Shown here in pieces: positions 9,111-17,324 of a stretch of DNA of 64,000 bases (positions are counted from its first letter, which is position 1; each line of letters starts with the position of its first letter). The notes beneath the pieces were generated by a model that saw only the letters and a program-made list of their open reading frames with translations, did not search any database and was not told the origin of the DNA. The stretch is from Paractinoplanes abujensis (GTDB lineage Bacteria > Actinomycetota > Actinomycetes > Mycobacteriales > Micromonosporaceae), in the NCBI RefSeq assembly GCF_014204895.1, contig NZ_JACHMF010000001.1, positions 1,240,001 to 1,304,000 on the forward strand, in the 5' to 3' direction. Position numbers and translations under genes: made by a program.

Positions 9111-10516
9111 CGGGCCGAGCTTACGACCGGTTCGCTCGCCACGGCCGGTACGTCCTGCGCCGCCTGGCCGGGCAGCACGAACGACACCAGGACGGCCAGC
9201 CCGGTGAAGCCGACCGTCCACCAGAACGCGAGGTCAAAAGCGTGAACCGGATTCCCCGTACGGGCTGAGGCGGTCGAAAGGACGACCGCGAGCAGCGCCA
9301 CGCCGGCCGACCCACCGACCTGCTGGGCGACGCGGGTGACGATGCTGGCGTGCGGGATCCGGGCGTGCTCGAGGCCGGTGAACGCGACGGTCATGAGCGG
9401 AATGATGACCATGCCGAGGCCCAGGCCGCGCGCGAACAGGGCGGCCAGCAGCGGCCAGGTCGCGGTGTGCTCGCCGGCGTACGCGAACGGGACCGTGGCC
9501 AGGCCGACCAGCACGAAACCGAGGATCGACACGCCGCGGGCGCCGACCCGGTCGACCAGGCGGGCCGCGGCCGTGCGGCTGAGCAGCGAACCCAGGCCCT
9601 GCGGAATGAGCAGCAGGCCCGCGCCGAGCGCGTCCTCGCCCCGCACCTGCTGCCAGTACAGGGGGAGCAGGAGCATGGCGCCGTACAGGGAAGCGCCGGA
9701 AAGGAACATCAGCGTGGACGCGGCCCAGGTCGGGCGCGACCGCAGCACCCCCAGATCGACCAGCGCGTCGTCGCGGCGGCGCAGGGCCCACAGCACGAAG
9801 GCGGCCAGCAACAGCGCGCCGCCGATCAGGGGGAGAAGCACGTCCGTACGGTCGTTGCCGCCACCGACGTTGGACAGGCCCCAGAGCAGGGCGACCAGAG
9901 CCGGGGACATCAGCAGCAACCCCACGACGTCGAGGCGCACCCGGCGGCCCGGCTCGCCGGCGGGGATCCAGCGCGCGGCCAGCACCAGCCCGGCCAGGCA
10001 GATCGGCACGTTGACGAGGAACAGCCAGCGCCAGTCGCCCGCGCCGAGGATCAGGCCGCCGGCCACCGGGCCCAGGACGGGCGCGATCGCGGTCGGCAGC
10101 GCGACGACGGTCATCAACCGCGTGCGATCGGCGGCGCTCGCAGCCTGCACGATCATCGTGGTCATCAGCGGCATCATCACGCCGCCGCCCAGACCCTGCA
10201 CCACCCGGAAGGCGATCAGGCTGGGCGCGTCCCAGGCGAACGAGCACAACACCGAGCCCAGCAGGAACAGGGTGAGCGCGGCCAGCCACAGCCGCTTCGC
10301 CCCGAGCCGCCCCTGCAGCCAGCCGACGGTCGGGATGACCACGCCCAGCGCGAGCAGGTAGGCCGTGCTGACCCACTGGATCGTGCCGACGCCGGCGCCG
10401 AGATCGGCCGCCAGCTCGTGCAGCGCGACGCTGACGATCGTGGAGTCGAGGATGACCGCCACGCCGCCGGTGAGCACCGCGAGCGACGTACGGAGGGTTT
10501 GCCGTTCGATAGCCAT
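9107..10516 (-). CDS. MFS drug-efflux transporter, DHA2 (EmrB/QacA) type
   Basis: Proton-driven exporter in the cytoplasmic membrane, 469 residues, with 12-14 hydrophobic segments. The DHA2 signature LDSTIVSVAL lies in the first helix, followed by QWVSTAYLLALGVVIPTVGW and the motif-C-like GPVAGGLILGAGDWRWLFLVN. It diverges from a TetR-family gene, and the 70 bases between them carry repeated TAAGATACGC elements, so it is very likely the target of that repressor. It overlaps the downstream unknown gene by 4 bases. The exported compound is unknown. Confidence 0.92.
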   Translation of the reverse strand: MAIERQTLRTSLAVLTGGVAVILDSTIVSVALHELAADLGAGVGTIQWVSTAYLLALGVVIPTVGWLQGRLGAKRLWLAALTLFLLGSVLCSFAWDAPSLIAFRVVQGLGGGVMMPLMTTMIVQAASAADRTRLMTVVALPTAIAPVLGPVAGGLILGAGDWRWLFLVNVPICLAGLVLAARWIPAGEPGRRVRLDVVGLLLMSPALVALLWGLSNVGGGNDRTDVLLPLIGGALLLAAFVLWALRRRDDALVDLGVLRSRPTWAASTLMFLSGASLYGAMLLLPLYWQQVRGEDALGAGLLLIPQGLGSLLSRTAAARLVDRVGARGVSILGFVLVGLATVPFAYAGEHTATWPLLAALFARGLGLGMVIIPLMTVAFTGLEHARIPHASIVTRVAQQVGGSAGVALLAVVLSTASARTGNPVHAFDLAFWWTVGFTGLAVLVSFVLPGQAAQDVPAVASEPVVSSAR

Positions 10517-10527
10517 GCCGGCCGCCT

Positions 10528-10596
10528 TAAGATACGCGGATGTATCTAACGACGTCGACGGTAGGCCGCCGGGCTAAGATACGCAAGTGAGTCTTA
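10528..10596. promoter_or_regulatory. Operators of the TetR/MFS divergent pair
   Basis: The intergenic region holds the perfect palindrome AGATAC-N6-GTATCT at 10530-10547. The 10-mer TAAGATACGC occurs at 10528-10537 and again at 10575-10584; the second copy is part of a weaker dyad (TAAGA...TCTTA, 10575-10596) that covers the TetR start codon. Two sites in a TetR/exporter spacer suggest repression of both genes by the TetR protein. Confidence 0.6.
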
Positions 10597-11171
10597 ATAC
10601 CCGCCGCCGCGGCGCCGACCTGGAGGACGCCATCCTCGACGCCGCCTGGGCGGTCCTCATCGACTCCGGCTACAACGGCTTCACGTTCGAGGCGATCGCG
10701 GCCCGCGCCGGCACCAGCCGCCCCGTGCTCTACCGCCGCTGGCCCCACCGCGACGACCTGCTCGTGGCCACCCTGCGCCGGCACTGGGCCTCCCGACCGA
10801 TCGAAGTCCCCGACACCGGTTCGCTGCGCGCCGACGCCATCGGCTTCCTGCGCAACGTCGACCAGGGCCGCACCGGCCTGATGACCCTGATCAGCGCCCA
10901 GCTGGTCGAATACTTCCGGGCCACCGGCACGAACTTCCGCGACCTGCGCGACTCGCTGCGCCCGCCCGGCCAGCCGACAGGCTTCGCCAGAATCGTGGGG
11001 CGAGCCGTGGAACGGGGAGAAATCCCGGACGTGACCCGCTCACCCCGCATCATCGACCTGCCGTTCGACCTGTTCCGCAACGAAATGCTCATGACGATGC
11101 GCCCGGTGTCCACCGAGTGGATAACCGAAACGGTCGACCTCATCTGGCTCCCCCTCCTACGAGCCACCTGA
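10587..11171 (+). CDS. TetR/AcrR-family transcriptional regulator
   Basis: A 194-residue repressor with an N-terminal helix-turn-helix (FTFEAIAARAGTSRPVLYRRW, about residues 32-52) and a helical ligand-binding C-terminus. The start is GTG at 10587; a candidate operator overlaps it, which would give autoregulation. It diverges from the EmrB-type exporter and presumably derepresses it when a toxic ligand binds. Followed directly by an intrinsic terminator. The C-terminal half resembles the TetR_C group that binds aromatic or cationic compounds, but the ligand is not predictable. Confidence 0.92.
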   Translation: MSLNTRRRGADLEDAILDAAWAVLIDSGYNGFTFEAIAARAGTSRPVLYRRWPHRDDLLVATLRRHWASRPIEVPDTGSLRADAIGFLRNVDQGRTGLMTLISAQLVEYFRATGTNFRDLRDSLRPPGQPTGFARIVGRAVERGEIPDVTRSPRIIDLPFDLFRNEMLMTMRPVSTEWITETVDLIWLPLLRAT

Positions 11172-11193
11172 GCCGGCCGGGCTCCGCCTTTTT
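11170..11193 (+). terminator. Intrinsic terminator after TetR gene
   Basis: GAGCC (11170-11174) pairs with GGCTC (11180-11184) across a five-base loop, and is followed by TTTTT at 11189-11193. It overlaps the TetR stop codon. Confidence 0.7.
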
Positions 11194-11590
11194 CTGCGCT
11201 TGCAGGCGTCCTTTTCGTGAGGACCCACACCGGGTGACGCCTCTCGCGCGCGTCCCGCCTCCGCGCGCCGCCTCTTGGGTGCGCATTACGCGGGCCTTCT
11301 CGGGCGCTCCGGCGCGCGCCTCCGGCACACGCCCGTACTCCGGCGCGCGCCTCCTGCGCGCACCCCGTGCTTGCCCTCGGTCGCGCGGGGCCTCATGGAC
11401 GCGTCCGTCCTCCGGGGCGGCGCCTCTTGCGCCCATCGTCCGCGCTACACCGCTTGCTCTCGCCCCTTCGACGGGCCGCCCCTCGCGCGCGTCCCCCTCG
11501 CTCGCGCGGCACCTCCTGCGCGGGTCCTTGTCCGGGCAGCTCTTAGTCGTGCGCCCCGCGCCTCGCACGCCTCACCCGCGCCCCGCGACT

Positions 11591-11716
11591 GGCATCCCGC
11601 GCCTCGCACACCTGTACCCGCGCCCCGCGCCTGGCATCCCGCGCCTCGCACGCCGGCACCCGCGCACCGCGCCTGGCATTCCACGCCTCGCACGCCTGCA
11701 CCGGCGGAGGCACCCT
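11591..11716. repeat. 42-bp tandem repeat
   Basis: Units begin GGCATCCCGCGCCTCGCA at 11591 and 11633. A third, more diverged unit beginning GGCATTCCACGCC starts at 11675. The first two differ at only a few positions. No stop-free frame here has codon use or residues like a protein. Confidence 0.75.
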
Positions 11717-11732
11717 CCGCGCCCCGCGCCCG

Positions 11733-11812
11733 GCATTCGCGGTCCGTGCTGGGCATTCGCGGTCCGTGCTGGGCATTCGCGGCCCGTGCCCGGCACTCGC
11801 ACCCCGCGCCCG
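11733..11812. repeat. 20-bp tandem repeat
   Basis: Four head-to-tail 20-bp units at 11733, 11753, 11773 and 11793. The first two are identical (GCATTCGCGGTCCGTGCTGG) and the last two are diverged. They are directly adjacent with no spacers. Confidence 0.8.
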
Positions 11813-11970
11813 GCACAGCACCCTGCGCCGCGGCCCCCTGCGATGTGGCCTTCTCCGCGCGCCATCCTCCGCGCGCCAGTTTCTGCACCGCCAATCCGCC
11901 TGCCCCCTCTGCGCGGCCGGTCGCTTGCAAGTGAGCGACGTGTGCCCGGGATCGGCCCCGGATATCCGGG

Positions 11971-12012
11971 AGAGTGCGGCAGCAGGAAGCACGCGGCGTG
12001 AGCGGCCGTTGT
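11971..12012 (+). repeat. Partial upstream copy of the 5' end of the CapD-like gene
   Basis: AGAGTGCGGCAGCAG at 11971-11985 is identical to 12550-12564. The following bases stay similar (acGCGGCgtgaGCGG against acGCGGGgggaGCGG). The CapD-like frame begins in the downstream copy, and the 47-bp array lies between the two copies. This looks like a duplication that brackets the array. Confidence 0.6.
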
Positions 12013-12112
12013 CCACGCGGGTGATGGCCGGTGGGCGGCAGGCGATGAGTGGCGCCGTGCGGTGGGGGCGATGGGCGGCAGCGGGCGGCGGCTGGTGAGC
12101 GAGGGTGGCACC

Positions 12113-12345
12113 GGGTGATGGGCGGCGTTGAGGGGCGGGTGGTGAGCGAGGCTGGCAGTGGGTGATGGGCGGCGTTGAGGGGCGGGTGGTGAGAGAGGGT
12201 GGCACCGGGTGATGGGCGGCGTTGAGGGGCGGGTGGTGAGCGAGGGTGGCAGTGGGTGATGGGCGGCGTTGAGGGGCGGGTGGTGAGCGAGGCTGGCAGT
12301 GGGTGATGGGCGGCGTTGAGAGGCGGCTGGTGAGCGAAGGTGGCG
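12113..12345. repeat. 47-bp tandem repeat array
   Basis: Units start at 12113, 12160, 12207, 12254 and a degenerate one at 12301. Each opens with GGGTGATGGGCGGCGTTGAG. Units 1 and 4 are identical over most of their length. The units are contiguous, so this is not a CRISPR array. A half-unit-like GGTGAGCGAGGGTGG precedes the first copy. Confidence 0.88.
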
Positions 12346-12551
12346 GCGGACGGCGTGCGGCGAGCATCGGCGGCGGTGGGCGGCGAGCGATGGGTGGCGG
12401 CGGGCGGCGAGCGAAGGTGGTGGCGGGTGATGGACGGCGGTGGGCGGCGAGCGAAGGAGGTGGCGAGTGATGGCGGCGGTAGGTGGTGGGTGGGTGTAGT
12501 TGGTTCGCTGGTTGTTGTGCGCGGGGGTTTTGCGCTAATTACCCTGAAAGA

Positions 12552-14003
12552 GTGCGGCAGCAGAGAGACACGCGGGGGGAGCGGCTGCTCTACACGCTGG
12601 CCGTCGGCTATGAGCGGTGGGCCCGCCGGCGGGACCGGGGGCGGGTGCGGGCGCTCGTTTTCGGGGCCGGTGGTGCTGCCAGTGTGCTGCTGCACAGCAT
12701 GGTTTTCGACCCGGACAGCCCGTTCGAGCCGGTCGGCATTCTGGACGACGATCCGGCCAAGCGGCGCGAACGGCTTGCCGGTATCTCGGTGCTCGGCACC
12801 CGGCGGGACCTGGACCGGGTCGTGGCCGACACCGGAGCCGAGGCGGTCATTTTCGCGGTGAGCAATGCGGAGGCCGGGCTGATCCGCGAGCTGCGCGAAC
12901 GCAGTGTGGCCGCCGGTGCGCGTCTGCTGGTGGTGCCTGAGGCCAGCGAGGCGCTGGATCATGAACTCGGCGCGGCCGACGTGCGTGATGTGCGGATCAC
13001 CGACCTGATCGGGCGGCATCGGATCGGCACTGATCGGGCCGCGATCGGCGGGCTGCTGACCGGGCGGCGGGTGCTCGTCACCGGGGCCGGGGGTGAGATC
13101 GGTTCGGAACTGTGCCGGCAGATCCACCGCTACGACCCGGCCGCCCTGATCATGCTGGACCATGACGAGGCCGCGTTGCAGGCGGTGCAGCTGAGCGTGG
13201 ACCCGCGGGCCGAGCTGCACGACCCGTCGGTGCAGCTGGCCGACGTGCGCGACGCGGCCCGCGTGCGCGACGTCTTCCGTACGGGGGAACCGGAAGTGGT
13301 TTTTCACGCGGCTGCCCTGAAGCACCAGCCGCTGCTCGAACGTCACCCCGGCGAGGCGGTCAAGACCAACGTGCTCGGCACCCTCAACGTGCTCGAAGCG
13401 GCCGCCGGCGCCGGGCTTTTCGTCAACGTCTCCGCCGACAAGGCCGCCGACCCGGTCAGCGTGCTCGGCTACACCAAGCGGATCACCGAACGGCTCACCG
13501 CGCACTACGGCGGCGTCAGCGTCCGCTTCGGCAATGTGCTCGGCCGCCGCGGCTCCGTGATCGCCAAGTTCTCCGCCCAGATCGCCGACGGTGGCCCGGT
13601 CACCGTCACCGACCGTGACGCCACCCGCTTCCTGATGACCACTCAGGAGGCCGTGACTTTGACCTTGCAGGCGGCTGCGCTCGGCTCGCCCGGTGAGGCC
13701 CTGGTGCTGCAGCTCGGCGAGCCCGTGCTGATCGCCGAGCTGGCCCGCCAGATGATCGCCCTGGCCGGTCGTCCCGTCGACGTCGTCTTCACCGGGCTGC
13801 GGCCGGGCGAGAAGCTGGGCGACGTCCTTTTCGCGGCGGGCGAGATCGACCATCGGCCGCACCACCCGATGATCGCGCACGTCGCCGTGCCGCCGGTGGA
13901 CCCCGATCACGTACGGGACCTGACCGCACCGAGCTCATCCGAGGCGCTCACGGCCCGTCTGGCCGAGCTGTGCGCACCGTGGGTGAGCCGGCCCGCCGCC
14001 TGA
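12552..14003 (+). CDS. CapD/WbpM-like nucleotide-sugar dehydratase/epimerase lacking the membrane domain
   Basis: Member of the polysaccharide-biosynthesis family that dehydrates or epimerises UDP-sugars for cell-surface glycans. Two Rossmann domains are visible: a first one starting at ALVFGAGGAASVLL, and an SDR domain with VLVTGAGGEIGSELC, FHAAALKHQPLLE, SADKAADPVSVLGYTKR and GLRPGEKL. Membrane-bound relatives carry four N-terminal helices before the first Rossmann fold; here only a short residue of the last one seems to remain. GTG 12552 is the chosen start (an in-frame GTG at 12483 is an alternative), with no convincing RBS. The repeat tract lies where the missing part would be. It may be a soluble functional enzyme or a 5'-truncated gene. 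Converges on the DUF1028 gene with 2 bases between stops. Confidence 0.75.
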   Translation: MRQQRDTRGERLLYTLAVGYERWARRRDRGRVRALVFGAGGAASVLLHSMVFDPDSPFEPVGILDDDPAKRRERLAGISVLGTRRDLDRVVADTGAEAVIFAVSNAEAGLIRELRERSVAAGARLLVVPEASEALDHELGAADVRDVRITDLIGRHRIGTDRAAIGGLLTGRRVLVTGAGGEIGSELCRQIHRYDPAALIMLDHDEAALQAVQLSVDPRAELHDPSVQLADVRDAARVRDVFRTGEPEVVFHAAALKHQPLLERHPGEAVKTNVLGTLNVLEAAAGAGLFVNVSADKAADPVSVLGYTKRITERLTAHYGGVSVRFGNVLGRRGSVIAKFSAQIADGGPVTVTDRDATRFLMTTQEAVTLTLQAAALGSPGEALVLQLGEPVLIAELARQMIALAGRPVDVVFTGLRPGEKLGDVLFAAGEIDHRPHHPMIAHVAVPPVDPDHVRDLTAPSSSEALTARLAELCAPWVSRPAA

Positions 14004-14005
14004 CC

Positions 14006-14836
14006 TCAGGCGGCCCGGAGCTGGTCCAGCACCAGCGGGTCGATCTTGCCGGGAACGATGCGCATCTCGAGGTTCTCGACGCCCGCCCAGGACGCGAGCG
14101 ACTCGTCCAGGTCGGGCCCGGCGTGCCCGGCCTCGGCCAGCCGGGCGGCGACCTCGTCGGCCAGTGCGCCGGTCAGCGGGAGCAGGGTCGCCGGGTCGGG
14201 GAACTCGAAGTACAGGCTGTGCATCCCGAGCAGCCGCCCGAGCTCGCCGACCGGGTCGGTGTGGTCGTCGACGCGCAGGTCGACCCACACGTCGCTGGTG
14301 CCGCCGTAGCCGAGACCCTTGGCCACCACGTGCAGCGCCGCACTTTGCCGGCCCCGCCGATCGCCGCCCGCCCGGTCGCCGGCCCGCAGCGCGGCCAGCA
14401 ACCGGTAGGCCAGTCTGTGCTGATCGGCCGCAGCCAGCCACGCCTTCTCCATGTCGCCCACCACGGCGGGCCCGGCCAGCATGTTGCCCTGGATCGCGTA
14501 GCCGTCGCCGGCCACGCCGCCCGCCCAGTCGTGGCACTGGTCGCCGGTGAAGGTCGCGCCCGGCCCTTCGGGACCGACCACGCCGACTTGGCGGTGCTCG
14601 ATCGGCCCGGCGTCGCCCGCGATCAGCGCCTTGACCGTCTCGGTGGCCGCGACCCCGGTGCCGAGCAGCGCGAGGGCCTGCGGCCGGTAGGCCAGGTTGG
14701 CGTAGGACTGCGTCGCCACCGCCCCGACGTCGGCCAGCGCGGCCGGCACCGCCGCTCCGACCCCGAGGAATTTGCTGGCCACGGCGACACCCATGGCCTT
14801 GCCGTCGGCCGAACGAGCCACGATCGAGAACGTCAT
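14006..14836 (-). CDS. DUF1028 family protein (Ntn-hydrolase-like)
   Basis: A 276-residue protein starting MTFSIVARS, typical of DUF1028, which adopts an Ntn-hydrolase-like fold. Recognisable features are MGVAVASKFLGVGAAVP, QSYANLAYRPQALALL and YAIQGNMLAG. The C-terminal 70 residues form an extra helical region, seen in some members. The reaction is not established for the family. No operon partner is evident: upstream on the same strand is a decayed oxidase gene. Cytoplasmic, as there is no signal peptide. Confidence 0.88.
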   Translation of the reverse strand: MTFSIVARSADGKAMGVAVASKFLGVGAAVPAALADVGAVATQSYANLAYRPQALALLGTGVAATETVKALIAGDAGPIEHRQVGVVGPEGPGATFTGDQCHDWAGGVAGDGYAIQGNMLAGPAVVGDMEKAWLAAADQHRLAYRLLAALRAGDRAGGDRRGRQSAALHVVAKGLGYGGTSDVWVDLRVDDHTDPVGELGRLLGMHSLYFEFPDPATLLPLTGALADEVAARLAEAGHAGPDLDESLASWAGVENLEMRIVPGKIDPLVLDQLRAA

Positions 14837-14890
14837 GGCGAGGACCCTATCCCGCCCGCCGGGCAGTTCCAGGCCATCGAGCCGCCTGCG

Positions 14891-15226
14891 TCACGTCGTC
14901 GAGGCTGACGCCGCTGACGACCACGACCCGCCCTCACGGTTGCCCCTCGGCGAAGCGGAAGCGCGCGTACTGCCGGTCGTCAGCACCACGTACGGGTTGG
15001 CCTCGAGGTTCTTGGCCTTCTGCTCCGACGGTCCGGTGCAGAAATGCGAACTGCCCGCCGTCCACGCGGCGGGCAGGGGAGTCACATGCGGCCGTCCGTC
15101 GGCGTGCGCCGTGGAAAGCCAGAAGGTCTTCGGGCGGGTCAGCTTGCCGTCCACGTCGGACCACGGCCGAGCCGCGGCGCCGGGCGAGCTGAGTCCCGGA
15201 TGAAGGTCACCGACCGGTTCGCTCAT
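14891..15226 (-). pseudogene. Pyridoxamine 5'-phosphate oxidase-like (FMN-binding) gene with internal deletion and frameshift
   Basis: The first about 80 residues are a good PPOX-type split barrel: TFWLSTAHADGRPHVTPLP, then GPSEQKAKNLEANPYVVLTTG. After that the frame continues as low-complexity sequence to a stop at 14891. In the next frame the expected C-terminus, YARFRFAEGQP, appears and stops at 14934. About 50 residues that normally separate these parts are absent. I read this as an out-of-frame internal deletion, so the product would not form a complete FMN site. Only 10 bases separate its start from the upstream gene stop, so the two were probably an operon. Confidence 0.65.
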
Positions 15227-15236
15227 CCACCTGATG

Positions 15237-15596
15237 TCAGTAGCGGTAGTGCCGTGCCGCCGCCGGTTCCGTGCTGGTCTGCGGGGTGGTGTCGGTCCAG
15301 CGGTTGCGGGCCGAGTTCGCGGCCGAGCGGGCGCCGGCTTTGCGGCGCGACGACGGCTTGGGGGCGATCTCGACGCCCGGCCGGGGTTCGATCTGCTCCA
15401 CCGACGACACGACGACGACCGAGGCCGAGCCTAGTTCGAGCATCCGCATGGCCGCCGGCCAGTCGCCGGGGATGATGCCGACCACGTTGTACCGGTGGTT
15501 GGAGCAGTAGTCCAGGCACCGGGCGGCGCTCGCGCTGTAGTTCTCCGGGCGAACGTAAATCACTGCGTTGACCACCGGGTCGATCCCTTCACCCAT
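15237..15596 (-). CDS. Small orphan protein resembling a serine-recombinase N-terminal fold
   Basis: 119 residues. The start of the chain (AVIYVRPENYSASAARCLDY, then CSNHRYNVVGIIPGDW and SASVVVVSSVEQIEP) follows the strand-helix-strand pattern of resolvase N-terminal domains, which read like IYVRvS...Q..C..yc...g.evv. The catalytic Ser of the usual YxRxS motif is replaced by Glu/Asn (YVRPEN), and there is no DNA-binding domain. The C-terminus is basic (SSRRKAGARSAANSARNRW). Inference: a non-catalytic relative, possibly regulatory. No recombination substrate or mobile element is visible nearby. Confidence 0.7.
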   Translation of the reverse strand: MGEGIDPVVNAVIYVRPENYSASAARCLDYCSNHRYNVVGIIPGDWPAAMRMLELGSASVVVVSSVEQIEPRPGVEIAPKPSSRRKAGARSAANSARNRWTDTTPQTSTEPAAARHYRY

Positions 15597-15846
15597 GCCT
15601 GTGTGACTCTCTGATGACTCTCGATATCCGAGCGTGGTCTACCTAAACGTCTTCGTCACCTTACGCATATCCGTCGTTATGGATAAGTGACCGGACGATC
15701 CACCGCCATCGACGGCGATCGGTCCCTTCTGTGCCCACCGACCGGCTAATTTCCGGATTTGGTGTTGCTTTCAACTATCCAGAGGAGAAGACTGCACCAT
15801 CCCGGCGAGTTGACTTCAACCGCAGTTCACTTTCTACGGTGCCGGG

Positions 15847-16302
15847 ATGAAGAATCTCGCGGATCAGCCAGTCGCCTATTGGACCGGTGTCGCGTACGAG
15901 GCCGTCATCGCCTTCATCCGCGAACGGCAAGCCGCCCACGGTTACACCCAGCCGCAGTTCTGGCTGCTGCGCCATCTGTCCCCGCACGACATCTCGCCCG
16001 ACGGCCACGGCATGACCCTGGCCGAGCTGGAGGCGGCCATGTCCACCTACCTGCGGCGCGAGGACAACCTCGCCGAAGCCGCGGGACCCCTGGTGGAACG
16101 CGGTTGGCTCCGCCGCGACGAGGACGATCGGCTGTGGATCACCGACGCCGGCGAACAGGCGCTGACCGAGCTCAAGAAGTTCACGCCGGCCATCCGCGCC
16201 GCGATCCACGAGGGCATCGACGACGCCGACTACGCCACGACGGTCGCCGTCCTGCAACGCATGATCCACAACGTGGGCGGTCCCGCCGTGCTCCGACCTT
16301 GA
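15847..16302 (+). CDS. MarR-like winged-helix regulator
   Basis: 151 residues with a MarR-type architecture: dimerisation helix (AVIAFIRERQAAHGYTQPQFWLL), a helix-turn-helix around MTLAELEAAMSTYLRREDNLAEAAGPLVERGWL and a wing RDEDDRLWITDAGEQAL. It lies alone after a 250-base spacer (15597-15846) in which I see no clear operator. The HTH is somewhat longer than usual. The ligand and target genes are unknown; the downstream phosphotransferase-like gene is 185 bases away on the same strand. Confidence 0.85.
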   Translation: MKNLADQPVAYWTGVAYEAVIAFIRERQAAHGYTQPQFWLLRHLSPHDISPDGHGMTLAELEAAMSTYLRREDNLAEAAGPLVERGWLRRDEDDRLWITDAGEQALTELKKFTPAIRAAIHEGIDDADYATTVAVLQRMIHNVGGPAVLRP

Positions 16303-16487
16303 AATCGCCCCGTGGCGTTCGCCTTGAGACCGGCCACCCACCACGGCCGGAGCTCGCGGCACGGGTCTTGAGGTCCGCCGGGCTCGCGGGGGCGGGCCCC
16401 GCGCCGCCCGGGTGCGGTTGCGGGAGCCGACGACGCGTACGGGGAAAGTCCCTCGACACGTTGCGCGGGCGGCGGTAGAAAACCGGG

Positions 16488-17324
16488 GTGCGGATCGACA
16501 CGGCTTTGGTGCGGCGGCTCGTGAACGGACAGTTTCCGCAATGGGCCGGGTTGCCGTTGACGCCGGTCGACCCGGGCGGTTCCGATCACGTGATTCACCG
16601 TCTGGGTGAGGAGCTTTCCGTCCGCCTCCCGCGTCACGAAGGTGCGGTGAACCAGGCGCGGCTGGAGTTCGAGTGGCTGCCCCGGCTCGCGCCGCACCTG
16701 CCGCTCGCGATTCCGGTGCCGGTGGCGGTGGGGGAGCCGGCCGAGGGTTATCCGTGGCACTGGGCCGTCTCGCGCTGGCTGCCCGGCGGTCCGGCTGACG
16801 ATTCCGTGGGCAACGCCGTGGTGCTGGCCGACTTCCTGACCGCCCTGCAGACGGCGCCGGTCACCGGCTCGGCCCTCGTGACCGGCGAGCGGCTGGCGGC
16901 GCGCGATGACGACACCCGCGCCGCGATCGCGCAGGTGGCTGGGAAGTTCGACGCCGGCGCGCTGACCGCGGTGTGGGAGGCCGCCCTGGACGCGCCCGCC
17001 TGGGACCGGCCGCCGGTCTGGTTCCACGGCGACTTCCACCAGGGCAACCTGCTCGGCGACGGGGGTCGGGTCACGACCGTCATCGACTTCGGCGGGCTGG
17101 GTCGCGGCGACCCGGCGCGCGACCTGATGATGCCGTTCACGCTGATGTCGGAGCGCACGCGTCCGGTGTTCCGCGAACGGCTGGGCGTCGACGACGCGAC
17201 CTGGGCGCGCGGCCGGGGCTGGGCGCTCGCGGCGGGTCTGAACGCCTACTGCTCGTACGCCGGCACGGTGCCGCGGGTGGCCGCCGCGACGACGCGCCAG
17301 ATCACCGAGGTGCTCGCGGGCTGA
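16488..17324 (+). CDS. Aminoglycoside phosphotransferase-family kinase
   Basis: 278-residue APH/choline-kinase fold enzyme, starting at GTG 16488. The Brenner motif VWFHGDFHQGNLL (catalytic Asp, Asn) and the metal-binding VIDFGGLGRGDPARDL are intact, as are the N-lobe segments. Such proteins phosphorylate small molecules with ATP. In actinomycetes many are not resistance enzymes, so antibiotic resistance is only one possibility. Monocistronic in appearance; the 181 bases after it contain no gene. Confidence 0.88.
   Translation: MRIDTALVRRLVNGQFPQWAGLPLTPVDPGGSDHVIHRLGEELSVRLPRHEGAVNQARLEFEWLPRLAPHLPLAIPVPVAVGEPAEGYPWHWAVSRWLPGGPADDSVGNAVVLADFLTALQTAPVTGSALVTGERLAARDDDTRAAIAQVAGKFDAGALTAVWEAALDAPAWDRPPVWFHGDFHQGNLLGDGGRVTTVIDFGGLGRGDPARDLMMPFTLMSERTRPVFRERLGVDDATWARGRGWALAAGLNAYCSYAGTVPRVAAATTRQITEVLAG

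Larger units (their letters stand above)
11194..12551. repeat. Non-coding tandem-repeat tract of 1.36 kb
   Basis: No credible gene on either strand. The strand composition is strongly skewed: C-rich on plus up to about 11.93 kb, G-rich from 12.0 kb. The long open frames across it read as low-complexity Pro/Arg/His/Ser and are GC artefacts. It contains three separate tandem arrays (listed below) and a partial copy of the 5' end of the following gene. The first part (11.2-11.55 kb) is built from degenerate CGCGC/GCGCGCC-type units without a fixed period. Confidence 0.8.

Noticed and set aside
12113..12345. 47-bp repeats as a CRISPR array
   Set aside because: The units touch with no spacers, and no cas gene is near.
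11445..13910. 821-codon open frame on the minus strand across the repeat tract and CapD-like gene
   Set aside because: Low-complexity His/Pro/Arg/Thr translation created by 47-bp repeats and GC-rich third positions; it is antisense to a clear SDR gene and has no RBS or domain.
15237..15596. Active transposon resolvase or integrase
   Set aside because: Catalytic Ser motif and DNA-binding domain are absent, and no inverted repeats or transposase are nearby.
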